From the NCBI RefSeq assembly GCF_037176765.1, contig NC_090022.1:49849209-49913208 (forward strand): a DNA stretch of 64,000 nt, given 5' to 3'. Positions 43,501 through 50,844 of this stretch are shown here, one piece after another. The notes beneath the pieces are model-generated. The model worked only from the letters and a program-made list of their open reading frames with translations, made no database searches and was not told where the DNA came from. The stretch's first letter is position 1. Every line of letters starts with the position of its first letter. The position numbers and the translations under genes were made by a program. Origin of the DNA: Anolis sagrei. Taxonomy: Eukaryota; Chordata; Lepidosauria; Squamata; Anolidae.

Positions 43501-46122
43501 CCAATTCTTAAAGTTCTTAAAGTGCAACAATTTCTGGAACAGTCCGTCAATGAACGAGGATGATCGTAAATGATCGTAAATTACTCAGCAGCAACACACA
43601 TTCAAAAGCACATTGATAAATGCTAGATCTAAAGTGCTCTACTTAACGGTATAAAGTGCGGCACGGAGGGACAGGGAAGGGGTGAAAGTGCTGATGCAAT
43701 CTAGCAGCAGATGGAAGACGCTTGGGTGTTCCAAATCGTTCTTATAACAATGATAACAATAACAACAAGGACTACCGGGAGGTGCTAGTTGATAATTATA
43801 CAACTACCCGTGTACGATAATGGTAGTGGTTAACTAATATTGCTATGACCCCCAATCGGGCTTAGACGGTTGGTAACCAGCGGATAGGCTTCCGGAGTTG
43901 GTACCTCGGGGGTGGGGCAGCACAGATGGTTAGTCACACTTTGCTCAGAGGATCACAGAGGGGAAACAGAGGGGAAACCAGCTTAAAGATCTCCAAACAA
44001 AAAGAGAACCCGAATGCCGGCCAAAGGTCCGCACAGCTGTCTACACGAGAGTAGCATTCAGTAAAAGCGGACTTGCCCAAAGGTGGAATGGCTCGGCGGC
44101 CCAACAGCGGCCCAGCAACCCAGTGGGGCCTAGCAACGATGACTTTGCAGCTGGCAGCACTCGGCCTTTCTTCCGGCCAAGCGGCCCTCGGTTTCAACAA
44201 TAGCCTGATGGAGGTTGGCAGCACGAGGTCCTCTGTACCGGCGGGTGAAGATGAGAGGCGAGATGGGTTCAGCCGACAATGGGGAGCTCGGTGTAGAGAC
44301 TCGAAAAGCTCGTTAAGATGGAGGGTGAAGCTCGTCTAAAATGGAGGGTGAAGACGGACTCGCCTGATGGCCAAAAACGGGCCCAGCAACTCAGCAGTGG
44401 CCCAGCAGCCCGGCAAAGCCGCAGCGATGACTCTCTACCGGCCGCGGTTGCGGGGGCTAGGGAGCGCCCAACCCCCCACCCGGCGGCCGGCGGCGGCGGC
44501 GGCAATGGTCCGGCAGCGGCTGCTCAGCGGCTCGGCGGCTCGGCGGCTCGGAGCGGCGGCCCGTCACCCGGCTTCAGGCTTCCTCGCTCCCCGGCGGCGG
44601 TTCGTCACTCGTCACCTGGTAGGCGGCGATTCGCCGGCCCGGCGGCACGGCGGAGGGGGCCAGGCAGCCCTCGGCCCTTCCTTCCGGCCAGGCTGCCCTC
44701 GGCCGCGGCGGCCCAGCGGCGACCAGGCGTCCTCCCTCACGCTGCCCTTCAGCAGCCTGCCAGTGGCCCTCGCAACGATCCTCCTACCATCAATGGTGGC
44801 AGCGGGCCAACGGTAGCGACAACGGCAGCTGCAGCGATCTCGGCGGCCGTACTAGAAGGCGGTAAGATGGCGGGCGTCTCCTTCCCCTTCTCAATCTCCC
44901 GGGTTTTTTCGCCTTCCCCAGCCTCTTTTCCGGTCTTCCGCCCCTCTATCAGGGGCTTGAGGCTTGGGTTTCTCTCACCCCCCGTCTAAGAGATGGTAGG
45001 CAGGGGGGGGGGGGGGCTCCGGATTCCCCCAGATTGAAAAATTTGGCTGAGCAGCCCAGCGTTTGCTGCCAGCCACCATACCGGAACCGGAAGCTTGTAT
45101 ACCGCCTTTCTCAGCCTATAGGCAACTCAAGGTGGTTAAACTCTGCTATGGCTGACTTCTTTGGTTGAATTTGTCTGCAATGCCTTTCATGTTACGTGAT
45201 GGGCCACACAGTTTACAGAAATCCTACACAGCCATAGCAGAGCACTTGATGAACCAACCTGTATACAGCATACTATTTGAGAACACAGAAATGTTGGACC
45301 ACTATGACAACCACCATGTCAGGCTACACTGAGAAGTCATTGAAATCCACAATGTGGACAATTTCAACAGAAAGGAGGAAACCATGAAAATGAACAAAAT
45401 CTGGGTACCAGTATTTAAAAAACTCTAAAATCAGGAAAGTAAATAAAGAACAACACTAAAAAAAAACCCCAGAGAATTCCAGACAAGAAACAATCAGGGA
45501 CAGTTAACACCTCCCAACAAAGGATGTCCCAGGCAGGAAGCAGCAAGTCTTTGAAGCTGCAAAGCTATTCAATGCTAATCAAGATGGCCAACTGCAACAT
45601 TCACACTTGCCTCAAGCAGACAAGAGTACTATACCCATTTCACAGCCAATAAACTGAACTGTCAAGCCAGTACAGAACTAAACAACAACAATCTCACCAT
45701 ACTAGAAGATTTTCCGATCCAGAGTTTATCCTTTTCGCACTAATCCAGTTTTCGCTTTCAAAACAGTGCAAGGTAAGCGCCCTTTAAAACAAACCCAAGC
45801 AACCCTGTGAGAAGAGCCTCCAGCAAGGTATAACTCAGGGGAGGGGATTCACCTTTGAACACTAGTAGTATGGAACAAAGTACAGAACTGCCTTTCAGCC
45901 TCCAAGTTAGGGAAGGGAAAGACGTGTAATCAGGTCTGGGCCAACTTGGGCTTAAGCGGCTGAGGGGGGAAAAGGAAAAGGCCTGAGGCTGTGAGGAATG
46001 GTGGGAGTTGGAGTCCAAAACTCCTGGAGGGCCCAAGTTGGCCCAGGCCTGTTTGACAAGGCCTTTCGCCTTCTCCGCTGGGCCTCCTCCCTCCTACCCA
46101 TCCCCGGGCAGCTCCTCACCAT
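31456..46122 (-). CDS. SEC13: SEC13, COPII coat and nuclear pore beta-propeller (nine coding exons)
   Basis: WD40-type six-bladed propeller. With SEC31 it forms the outer COPII coat that buds vesicles from the ER; it is also part of the NUP107-160 nuclear pore complex and the GATOR2 complex. Exons on the minus strand are 46120-46122, 39466-39510, 38639-38754, 37790-37941, 36537-36670, 34933-35066, 34148-34268, 32398-32544 and 31456-31566. They total 963 nt, giving 320 aa against 322 in human. All junctions are GT-AG and in phase. The protein starts [16 protein letters not shown] and shows WD-type strand repeats throughout, e.g. [43 protein letters not shown] and [10 protein letters not shown]. 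The C-terminus is GQQNEQ. Exon 1 supplies only the ATG, in a good context (GCCGCCATGG). Confidence 0.95.
32398..32544 (-). CDS. SEC13: SEC13 coding exon 8
   Basis: Residues 236-284, [20 protein letters not shown] through SGGDNK. Acceptor CCTAG, donor GTGAGT. Confidence 0.95.
32610..32685 (-). mobile_element. SINE 3' fragment (CCTGACACGAC-tail family)
   Basis: Only the last about 75 bases of the family (gcaacttgagaaactgcaagtcgcttctgg inverse). It is in SEC13 intron 7. Confidence 0.65.
32785..33095 (-). mobile_element. RTE/BovB-like LINE fragment, old
   Basis: Resembles at DNA level the same C-terminal region as 52062-52612 (ttggaatgtggtcttcctcttttcc, tttgttctaggacccactta, cttctccagaaccacacttcaaatga), but much diverged. 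Confidence 0.5.
33431..33742. mobile_element. Tigger/pogo MITE with TA duplication
   Basis: The ends CAGTAGAGTTTCACTTATCC and its inverse (gttggataaacaagactctactg) are flanked by TA. A second copy is at 63009-63341. It lies in SEC13 intron 7. Confidence 0.85.
34148..34268 (-). CDS. SEC13: SEC13 coding exon 7
   Basis: Completes Lys195 and encodes 196-235: [20 protein letters not shown] to TIASCSQ. One Glu fewer than human in the E-run at the junction. Acceptor CTTCCAG, donor GTACAA. Confidence 0.94.
34933..35066 (-). CDS. SEC13: SEC13 coding exon 6
   Basis: Residues 151-194 plus two bases. It encodes [15 protein letters not shown] and [13 protein letters not shown]. Donor GTAAGT. Confidence 0.95.
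35203..35515 (-). mobile_element. CR1 LINE 3' fragment
   Basis: Inverse of the CR1 3' end (gagttagaagagaccttgtgggcc, gatggccatccagcttctgt, ttccactgctgaacagctct). It is in SEC13 intron 5. Confidence 0.85.
36537..36670 (-). CDS. SEC13: SEC13 coding exon 5
   Basis: Completes Val106 and encodes 107-150: [20 protein letters not shown] to ISNAHT. Acceptor TTCTCAG, donor GTGAGT. Confidence 0.95.
37210..37527 (+). mobile_element. L2-like 3' end with (ATT)n tail
   Basis: Ends 'gctcggcctcatgtaagccgcaccgagtccc...gggtataaataaag', then a (ATT)n array at about 37484-37527. A sister copy is at 48745-48958. It is in SEC13 intron 4. Confidence 0.7.
37790..37941 (-). CDS. SEC13: SEC13 coding exon 4
   Basis: Completes Gly55 and encodes 56-105 ([20 protein letters not shown] ... 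GHDSS) plus one base. Donor GTGTGG. Confidence 0.95.
38639..38754 (-). CDS. SEC13: SEC13 coding exon 3
   Basis: Residues 17-54 plus two bases: [20 protein letters not shown] to LIADLR. Acceptor TTCCCAG, donor GTGAGA. Confidence 0.95.
39466..39510 (-). CDS. SEC13: SEC13 coding exon 2
   Basis: Residues 2-16, [15 protein letters not shown], a 45-nt exon. Acceptor CATTAG, donor GTAAGT. Confidence 0.95.
39957..45090 (-). mobile_element. Near full-length L2 LINE with intact polymerase ORF
   Basis: The 3' end is a (TAAA)n tail at about 39957-40018 preceded by the L2-type 'cggggcggtcaataaatgc' end. Body and ORF lie at 40225-43425. The GC-rich 5' region extends to about 45090, including a G-run near 45006-45017 on the plus strand. 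Total length is about 5.1 kb. Upstream of the ORF I see no convincing second ORF. The element lies in SEC13 intron 1 in the sense direction. A scrap of another L2 tail abuts it at 45090-45140. Confidence 0.85.
40225..43425 (-). CDS. L2 endonuclease-reverse transcriptase, 1066 codons
   Basis: LINE polyprotein that nicks target DNA and copies its RNA into the nick. An apurinic-type endonuclease domain lies at about residues 125-350 with [21 protein letters not shown] and [11 protein letters not shown]. The reverse transcriptase is at about 560-850, with [58 protein letters not shown] and the catalytic LYADDVQL near residue 786. A C-terminal region with [17 protein letters not shown] ends ..[11 protein letters not shown]. 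No stop or frameshift interrupts it. The first about 60 residues are Gly-rich, and the true start may be a later Met, e.g. [10 protein letters not shown]. It resembles the vertebrate L2 clade. Confidence 0.88.
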   Translation of the reverse strand: MWSPAPLWILLTLLCCGGGGGRGGGPEPGIESVVGRGEEGEGGCWQELISLTTSIGGNILMAHNCGMEGGRCSTSRGAPIEVVVGRRRCGRRRPRIRPNSDRFPKLTIPNRSPKVNWCNQVSGPSGLKVVLLNARSVNGKTTWIQDLILEERADLACITETWLDEAGGVNLSQLCPPGFSVQHQPRAGGRGGGVAVVYRDSIHLTRSPIPQTTNFECVHLRVGDRDRIGILLVYRPPRCTTVSLPELAGVVSSLAVESQRLLVLGDFNIHAEATLTGAAQDFMSAMATMGLSQQITGPTHCAGHTLDLVFCQGWEQGGGVEELSISPLPWTDHFLIRFRLTAPPNLRKGGGPIKMVRPRRLMDPDGFLMALGEFPAAAVGDNVEALVALWNGEMTRAIDKIAPERPLSSNRAKPAPWFTEELAAMKRRKRVLESVWRSVPSESNRTRFVSFLRAYAAAIKAAKKTFFAATIASAKNRPAELFRVVRGLLTPPMGGSPDNSAARCEAFARFFADKVALIRSGLDATLDAVSVDVTQAPACQCLLDSFQFVKPEDVDKILGGMRPTTSILDPCPSWLLKEARGGLAEWVTVVVNASLREGKIPASLKQAVIKPLLKKPSLDPTKLDNFRPVSNLPFLGKVMESVVASQLQVFLGDTDYLDPAQSGFRPGHGTETVLVALVDDLRRELDRGSVSLLVLLDLSAAFDTVDHGILLGRLAEMGLGGTALQWLRSFLEGRTQKVLLGDSCSTPQPLTCGVPQGSILSPMLFNIYMKPLGEIIRSFGVRCHLYADDVQLCHSFPPATKEAVEVLNRCLAAVMVWMRANKLKLNPDKTEVLLVSRKAEQGIGLQPVLDGVALPLKAQVRSLGVTLDSSLSLESQVSAVTRGAFAQLRLVRQLRPYLGKSDLATVVHALVTSRLDYCNALYVGLPLKTARKLQLVQRAAAMLLTGAGRREHTTPLLSQLHWLPICYRAQFKVLVLSYKALNGSGPKYLADRISAYEPTRALRSSGEALLSVPPASQARLAGTRERAFSVVAPRLWNTLPAEVRQAPSLMAFRRGLKTWLFEQAFN
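45141..45690 (+). mobile_element. Penelope-like element 3' fragment
   Basis: The plus-strand frame shows a Penelope C-terminal signature ([27 protein letters not shown]), broken by stops. It is followed by a non-coding 3' region (caggaagcagcaagtctttgaagctgcaaa, gccaactgcaacattcacac) shared with 53100-53645. Confidence 0.7.
45931..46051. mobile_element. MITE ('gccaacttggg' ends)
   Basis: Ends CAGGTCTGGGCCAACTTGGG and its inverse CCCAAGTTGGCCCAGGCCTG. It is a relative of the tandemly repeated copies at 51128-51522 and sits at the edge of the SEC13 promoter. Confidence 0.65.
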
Positions 46123-46290
46123 GGCGGCGACGGCGGAGGGACCTTCGGCAGGACCGAACCCGGCTGCAGACACGGCTCTCCCGGCAGCACTCAGACGTGG
46201 CAAAGCGCCGCCGAGGCGTGGGTCCAACACGGAAGCGCGTCCGGGCGGAAACATCGTCCCCCTGTAGGCGGCACAAAGGTTCCGCCTGCA
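46053..46290 (-). promoter_or_regulatory. SEC13: SEC13 CpG-rich promoter and exon 1
   Basis: A GC- and CpG-dense stretch surrounds the start codon at 46122-46120, with the donor GTGAGG directly after the ATG. It is TATA-less, as expected of a housekeeping gene. A (CTC)n tract follows at about 46296-46332. Confidence 0.6.
46120..46122 (-). CDS. SEC13: SEC13 coding exon 1 (ATG only)
   Basis: The exon contributes just the initiator Met; the rest is 5' UTR. GCCGCCATG|GTGAGG provides both start context and donor. The phase matches exon 2 (VSVINTV). Confidence 0.85.
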
Positions 46291-46295
46291 GCTTG

Positions 46296-46332
46296 GTTCC
46301 TCCTCCTCCTCCTCCTCCTTCTCCTCCTCCTC
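46296..46332. repeat. (CTC)n microsatellite
   Basis: CTC triplets with one TTC interruption, upstream of SEC13. Confidence 0.85.
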
Positions 46333-46446
46333 CACTGCACGAAGTGGAGGTTCCAGGCCTCGATTCACCGACACTGGAGGATGAATGCAGTTCGACACCA
46401 CTTAACATGCCTCGTCTCAGTGCTCAGGAATCCCGGGAAATGTAGC

Positions 46447-47150
46447 ACCGGGACTGTAGCGTAGCTGGTTGAGTGTCAGCTGCATTAAGATCACTTCTGA
46501 GCAAAAGGTCATGAATGAGTTCAAAGCCAGCCCGGGTCGGAGTGAGCTTCCGACCATTTGTGTAGCTTGTTGTCGACCTTTGCAATCCGAAAGACAGTTG
46601 CATCTGTCAAGTAGGAAAATTAGGTACCACCTAGGTGTGGGGAGGATAATTTAACTAATTTATGAGGCAAGAAAAAAGACTCCAGCAAAAGCATGCTGGG
46701 AATGCGGAAGTACTTCATTATTATTTTTTTGTCGTGTCAGGAGTGACTCCTGGTGTGAGAGAATTGGCTGTCTGCAAGGATGTTGCCCAAGAGACGCCTG
46801 GATGATTTGATATTTTTATCATCCTTGTGGGAGGTTTCTCTCATGTCCCCGTATGAGGAGCTGGAGCTGATAGAGGGAGCTCATCCACCTCTCCCTGGAT
46901 TTGAACCTGCGACCTGTTGGTCTTCAGTCCTGCTGGCACAGAGGTTTAACCCACTGCGCCACCGGGGGCTCCTTAGTACTTCATTAGTGTCACAGATGGA
47001 CGATGAAAGCAACAGCTCCCCTGGTGGCCAGAAAAAAGTTAAATAGCCTCTGCCTGTCTGTCTATATCTGTTGTGTGTCTTTGGCATTGAATGTTTGTCC
47101 CCGGCGGGGTGAGAAGGGCAGAATATAAATACTGTAAATAAATAAATAAT
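46447..47150 (+). mobile_element. tRNA-derived SINE with L2-like tail, split by a younger SINE
   Basis: The head ACTGTAGCGTAGCTGGTTGAG, B-box-like GAGTTCAAAGCC and body (gacagttgcatctgtcaagt) match 16995-17510 on the other strand. The tail is 'ggcattgaatgtttg...gggtgagaagggcagaatataaat', then AAATAAATAAATAA. A second SINE interrupts it at 46721-46974. Confidence 0.85.
46721..46974 (-). mobile_element. tRNA-derived SINE nested in another SINE
   Basis: The minus-strand head GGAGCCCCCGGTGGCGCAGT, B-box GGTTCAAATCC and tail CTCCTGACACGAC then A-run are complete. It is flanked by a perfect 12-bp duplication, agtacttcatta, at 46709-46720 and 46975-46986. Confidence 0.92.
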
Positions 47151-47242
47151 AAATAAATATTTTTTCCAAGGCCTTTAGCCTTCTCTGTCAAAGAATGTAG
47201 TTCCAAATTACAACTTCTATGACTTCCTAGCATTACAATGGT

Positions 47243-47575
47243 AGGTAAAGGTAAAGGTTTTCCCCTGACATTAAGTCCAGTCGTGTCCCACTCTGGGGTG
47301 TGGTGATCATGTCCATTTCTAATCCAAAGAGCCAGCGTTGATCGTAGACACCTCCAAGATCATGTGGCCGGCATGACTGCATGGAGCGCCGTTACCTTCC
47401 CACTGGAGCGGTACCCATTGATCTACTTACATTTGCATGTTTTCAAACTGCTAGGTTGGCGGAAGCTGAGGCTGACATCGGAAGCTCACGCCGCTCCCCA
47501 GATTCGAACCTATGACCTTTCGGTCAACAAGCTCAGCAGCTCAGCGCTTTAACCCACTGCGCCACCGGGGGTTCC
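47243..47575 (-). mobile_element. Sauria-type tRNA SINE
   Basis: Starts with the inverse tail (ggtaaaggtaaaggttttcccc) and ends with an inverse B-box (gattcgaacct) and head (gcgccaccgggggttcc). It is full length. Confidence 0.85.
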
Positions 47576-47659
47576 TTATAACCCAGCATATAAAAACAAA
47601 TTATAACATAACATCTAAAATTAAAGTACATCACGATCTATCAATTTATGAATTAAATG

Positions 47660-48362
47660 GAGGACACGTGGCTCTAGAGCAGTACGTGTGAAAAAGATCT
47701 TGGGGTCCTTGTGGCCAACAAGTTAAACATGAGCCAACAATGTGATGCGGCAGCAAAAAAAGCCAATGGGATTTTGGCCTGCATCAATAGGAGAATACTG
47801 TCTAGATCTCGGGAAGTCATGCTGCCCCTCTATTCTGCCTTGGTTAGACCACACCTGGAATATTGTTTCCAATTCTGGGCACCACAATTGAAGAGAGATA
47901 TTGACAAGCTGGAATGTGTCCAGAGGAGGGCGACTGAAATGACCAAGGATCTGGAGAACAAATCCTATGAGGAGCGGCTTAAAGAGCTGGGCATGTTTAG
48001 CCTTCAGAAGAGAAGACTGAGAGGAGACATGATGAGGGCCATGTGTAAATATGCAAGGAGAAGTCTTAGGGAGGATAGAGTTGGCTTGTTTTCTGCTGCC
48101 CTGGAGACTAGGACACAGAACAATGGCTTCAAACTACAAGAAAGGCGATTCCATCTGAACATTAGGAAGAACTTTCTGACTGTGAGAGCTGTTCAGCAGT
48201 GGAACTCTGCCCCGGAGCGTGGTGGAGGCTCCTTCTTTGGAAGCTTTTAAACAGAGGCTGGATGGCCATCTGCCGGGGGTGCTTTGATTGCAATTTTTCT
48301 GCTTCTTAGCAGGGGGTTGGACTGGATGGCCCCTGAGGTCTCTTCCTACTCTATGATTCTAA
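47660..48362 (+). mobile_element. CR1 LINE, 5'-truncated
   Basis: The frame 47711-48250 encodes [44 protein letters not shown] and [11 protein letters not shown], and remains open for 179 codons. It ends with ctctatgattct. It is close to the copy at 2072-2832. Confidence 0.9.
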
Positions 48363-48364
48363 AG

Positions 48365-48560
48365 CTTGGGTCCTAAAATAATGCAGCTTGACACTCCTTT
48401 GACTATCATAGCTCAATGCTATGGAATCCTGGGAGTTGTAGTTTGTAGTTTCCTCCTTGTCATGGAAGTCCTGATAAAAACTACACATCCCATGGTTTCA
48501 TAGCAGTGGGCCATGGAAGTTGAAAGTGCTGTCATGTTGCATTCATTCTGAACAGTAATA
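48365..48560. mobile_element. Palindromic MITE, degraded
   Basis: Inverted arms around 'tagctcaatgctatggaatcctggg' and 'catggtttcatagcagtgggcc', the family of 24309-24532. Confidence 0.55.
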
Positions 48561-48744
48561 CCCTGACATGACCTACCTTTGGAAAAATGCCTTCAGTAGC
48601 ACGTTCTTTTACCTGCTGTGCAATCTCACACTACTCTATTTTTCTGGATCCCCTGTCCAGATACATTACACTGCTGTCTCAAGCAGTGTTTTTAAATTTT
48701 TAATCCATTGAAATCAGCCCACTCAATATGATCAATCTCTGTGT

Positions 48745-48924
48745 TTCAAATGTTGTGATTTTATATTGTTGATGTGTTCTTAAAGTGGTTTTGTGTTGTA
48801 CTTTATTTTATTTTTATATTTTTGCTGTGTCCTGTTGCATATTGTTGTACTGTACTGCTGGGCTCGGCTTCATGTAAGCCGCCCCAAGTCCCCTTGGGGA
48901 GATGGTGGCGGGGTATAAATAAAG

Positions 48925-48958
<34 letters not shown>
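48745..48958 (+). mobile_element. L2-like 3' end with (ATT)n tail
   Basis: Carries 'gctcggcttcatgtaagccgccccaagtcccc' and 'gggtataaataaag', then (ATT)n. The Helitron is inserted at the end of the ATT array. Confidence 0.7.
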
Positions 48959-48961
<3 letters not shown>

Positions 48962-50209
48962 GCCGCCCCCTGCCATGCGTTGCTGTGGCCCAGTCTGGTG
49001 ATCTGGAAAATAAAGTAATGAGAAAGTGTTGGTTTCTAATATACTGTATGTAATTTATTTATGCTTGTGGGTAAACAGTATTTCTTGTTGTTTCTTTGTC
49101 AGTGTTGATGTGAAGATTGTCTAGTTTGCCTACTCTGGAACATGCAACATATAATTGTCCTTCTTTAGGGGTCCCTTTCAAATCTATAATACTATATCTC
49201 TCTGTGTGTGAATCATATATATCTATCTATGGCTGGATGGCTCTTTGTCAGGAGGATTTTGATAACGTTTTCTTGCCCTGGTGAAGGGAGTTGGACTGGG
49301 TGGCCTTAAGTATTTTCTGTTGGTCATGGGGGTTCTGTGTGGGAAGTTTGCTCGAGTTCTGTCATTGACAGGGTTCGGAATGCTCTTTGATGCATTTATT
49401 TATTTGATGCATTTATTAACCGCCATTCTCAGCCCTTTAGGGCGACTCTTTGGTTGTAGGTGAACTATAAATCCCAGGAACTGCAACTCCCAAGTGTCAA
49501 GGTCTATTTCCCCCAAACTTTATCTGTGTGCATATTTGGGCATATGGGATAATTGTGCCAAGTTTGGTCCAGATCTATCATTGTTTGAGTCCACAGTGCT
49601 CTATGAATATAGGTGAACTACAACTCCCAAACTCAAGGTGAATGCCCACCAAATGCTTTTAGTGTTTTCTATTTGTTATGGGAGTCCTGTATGCCACATT
49701 TGGTTCAATTCCATCATTGGTAGAGTTCAGAATGCTCTTTGATTTTAGATTAACTATAAATCCAAATAACTACAACTCCCAAATGTCAAGGTCCATTTCC
49801 CCCAAACTCCATCTTTGTTCGTATTTGGGCGCATGGAATATTCATGCCAAGTTTGGTCCAGATACATCATTGTTTCAGTCCACAGTTCTCTCTGGATGTA
49901 GGGGAACTACAACTCCAAAACTCAAGGTCAATGCCCACCAAACTCTTCTAGGGTTTTCTGTTTGTCGTGGGAGTCCTGTGTGCCGCGTGTGGTTCAATTC
50001 CATCATTGGTGGAGTTCAGAATGCTCTTTGATTGTTGGTTAACTATAAATCCCAGCAACTACAACTCCCAAATGACAAAATCATTTTTTTAGTGTTGGTC
50101 ACTCCTTGGGTTAGTAGGTGTCTTGTGGCCAAATTTGTCAGCAATTCGTCCAGCGGTTTTTGAGTTATGTTAATCCCACAAGCGAACATTACATTTTTAT
50201 TTATATAGA
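48959..50209 (-). mobile_element. Helitron, nonautonomous, both ends present
   Basis: On the minus strand it starts TCTATATAAATAAAAATGT (from 50209) and ends CTAA (48962-48959). It sits between A and T as Helitrons do. A short hairpin (GCCA...TGGC) lies just before the end. Near the 3' end the frame reads LYVACSRVGKLDNLHI...NTVYP and stops, which is the C-terminus of the Pif1-like Helitron helicase. The rest of Rep/helicase is absent. The 5' half is a tandem array of about 330-bp units. Confidence 0.85.
49440..50100. repeat. About 330-bp tandem repeat inside the Helitron
   Basis: The block 'aactataaatcc...caactcccaa...tgtcaaggtc...ccccaaact...ccaagtttggtccagat...cattgttt..gtccacag' occurs twice in succession and starts a third time near 50040, with diverged units. 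Confidence 0.75.
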
Positions 50210-50399
50210 TCATTATTACTCTGCAATATAGATTCACAGTATAGAAGACAAAGGTAAGAGTGTGACGTGTTAGCCAACCCTTGCATTTCTTCCACTGCAG
50301 CAATGATCCACTGGGAAAGAGGAGGGAAGATCCTGTTTCTCTTTCCCTCCTCCTCCTCCTCCTCCTCTTTTTTCTGCTGCTGAATGTAACTGGAGAGGC

Positions 50400-50776
50400 C
50401 GCTGCGGATGTCTGCCGCCAGGGGGCGCTGCCCGCTCACCCGCGGTGGCTCAGACCATTGGCTCTGTCTCTCTATATATATCCGATGATGATGATGATGA
50501 TAGCAGCAGTAGCAGCAGGGCTCAGCTTTTCCAGCGACTTCTAACCAGGGGAGGGGAGAGAAGAGAGAGAGGGGGGAGGAAAAAGAGAGAGAGAGGAAAA
50601 ACACCATCCTTGTCTCTCTGTGTGTCCTCTTCTGTCGCCATATTCTCCATGCAGATCTCCCGCAGGCCCAAGGAGGCCCCTTGCCTAGGACAGCAAGAAA
50701 CTTCTCCTTGAAGCACACACCTATATATATCCATATCTCTCTCCAAGCCAGAAGGGGTCTATCCAGCTGATCCAAG
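50400..50776 (+). promoter_or_regulatory. CAND2: CAND2 promoter and 5' UTR region
   Basis: Short GC-rich segments (cgctgcggatg, cacccgcggtgg), a TATATATAT at about 50473-50481, then (GAT)n and purine-rich sequence lead into the ATG at 50777. A second CTATATATAT occurs at 50722-50731. The start site is not resolved. Confidence 0.4.
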
Positions 50777-50844
50777 ATGACTAATATCTCCTATCACATC
50801 TCCAACCTCCTGGAGAAGATGACATCCACAGACAAGGATTTCAG
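50777..50844 (+). CDS. CAND2: CAND2 coding exon 1
   Basis: Residues 1-22 plus two bases of Arg23. Donor AG|GTAGGA. The start is fixed by homology of the first residues. Confidence 0.88.

Noticed and set aside
44318-44989. 223- and 149-codon Ala/Pro/Arg-rich frames
   Set aside because: Low-complexity products of the CpG-rich L2 5' region in opposite orientation; no domain.
47711-48250. 179-codon frame as a host gene
   Set aside because: It is the CR1 reverse transcriptase C-terminus in a 5'-truncated copy.
50197-50775. 192-codon minus-strand frame opposite the CAND2 5' region
   Set aside because: Made of trinucleotide and purine-rich repeats; no similarity to known proteins.
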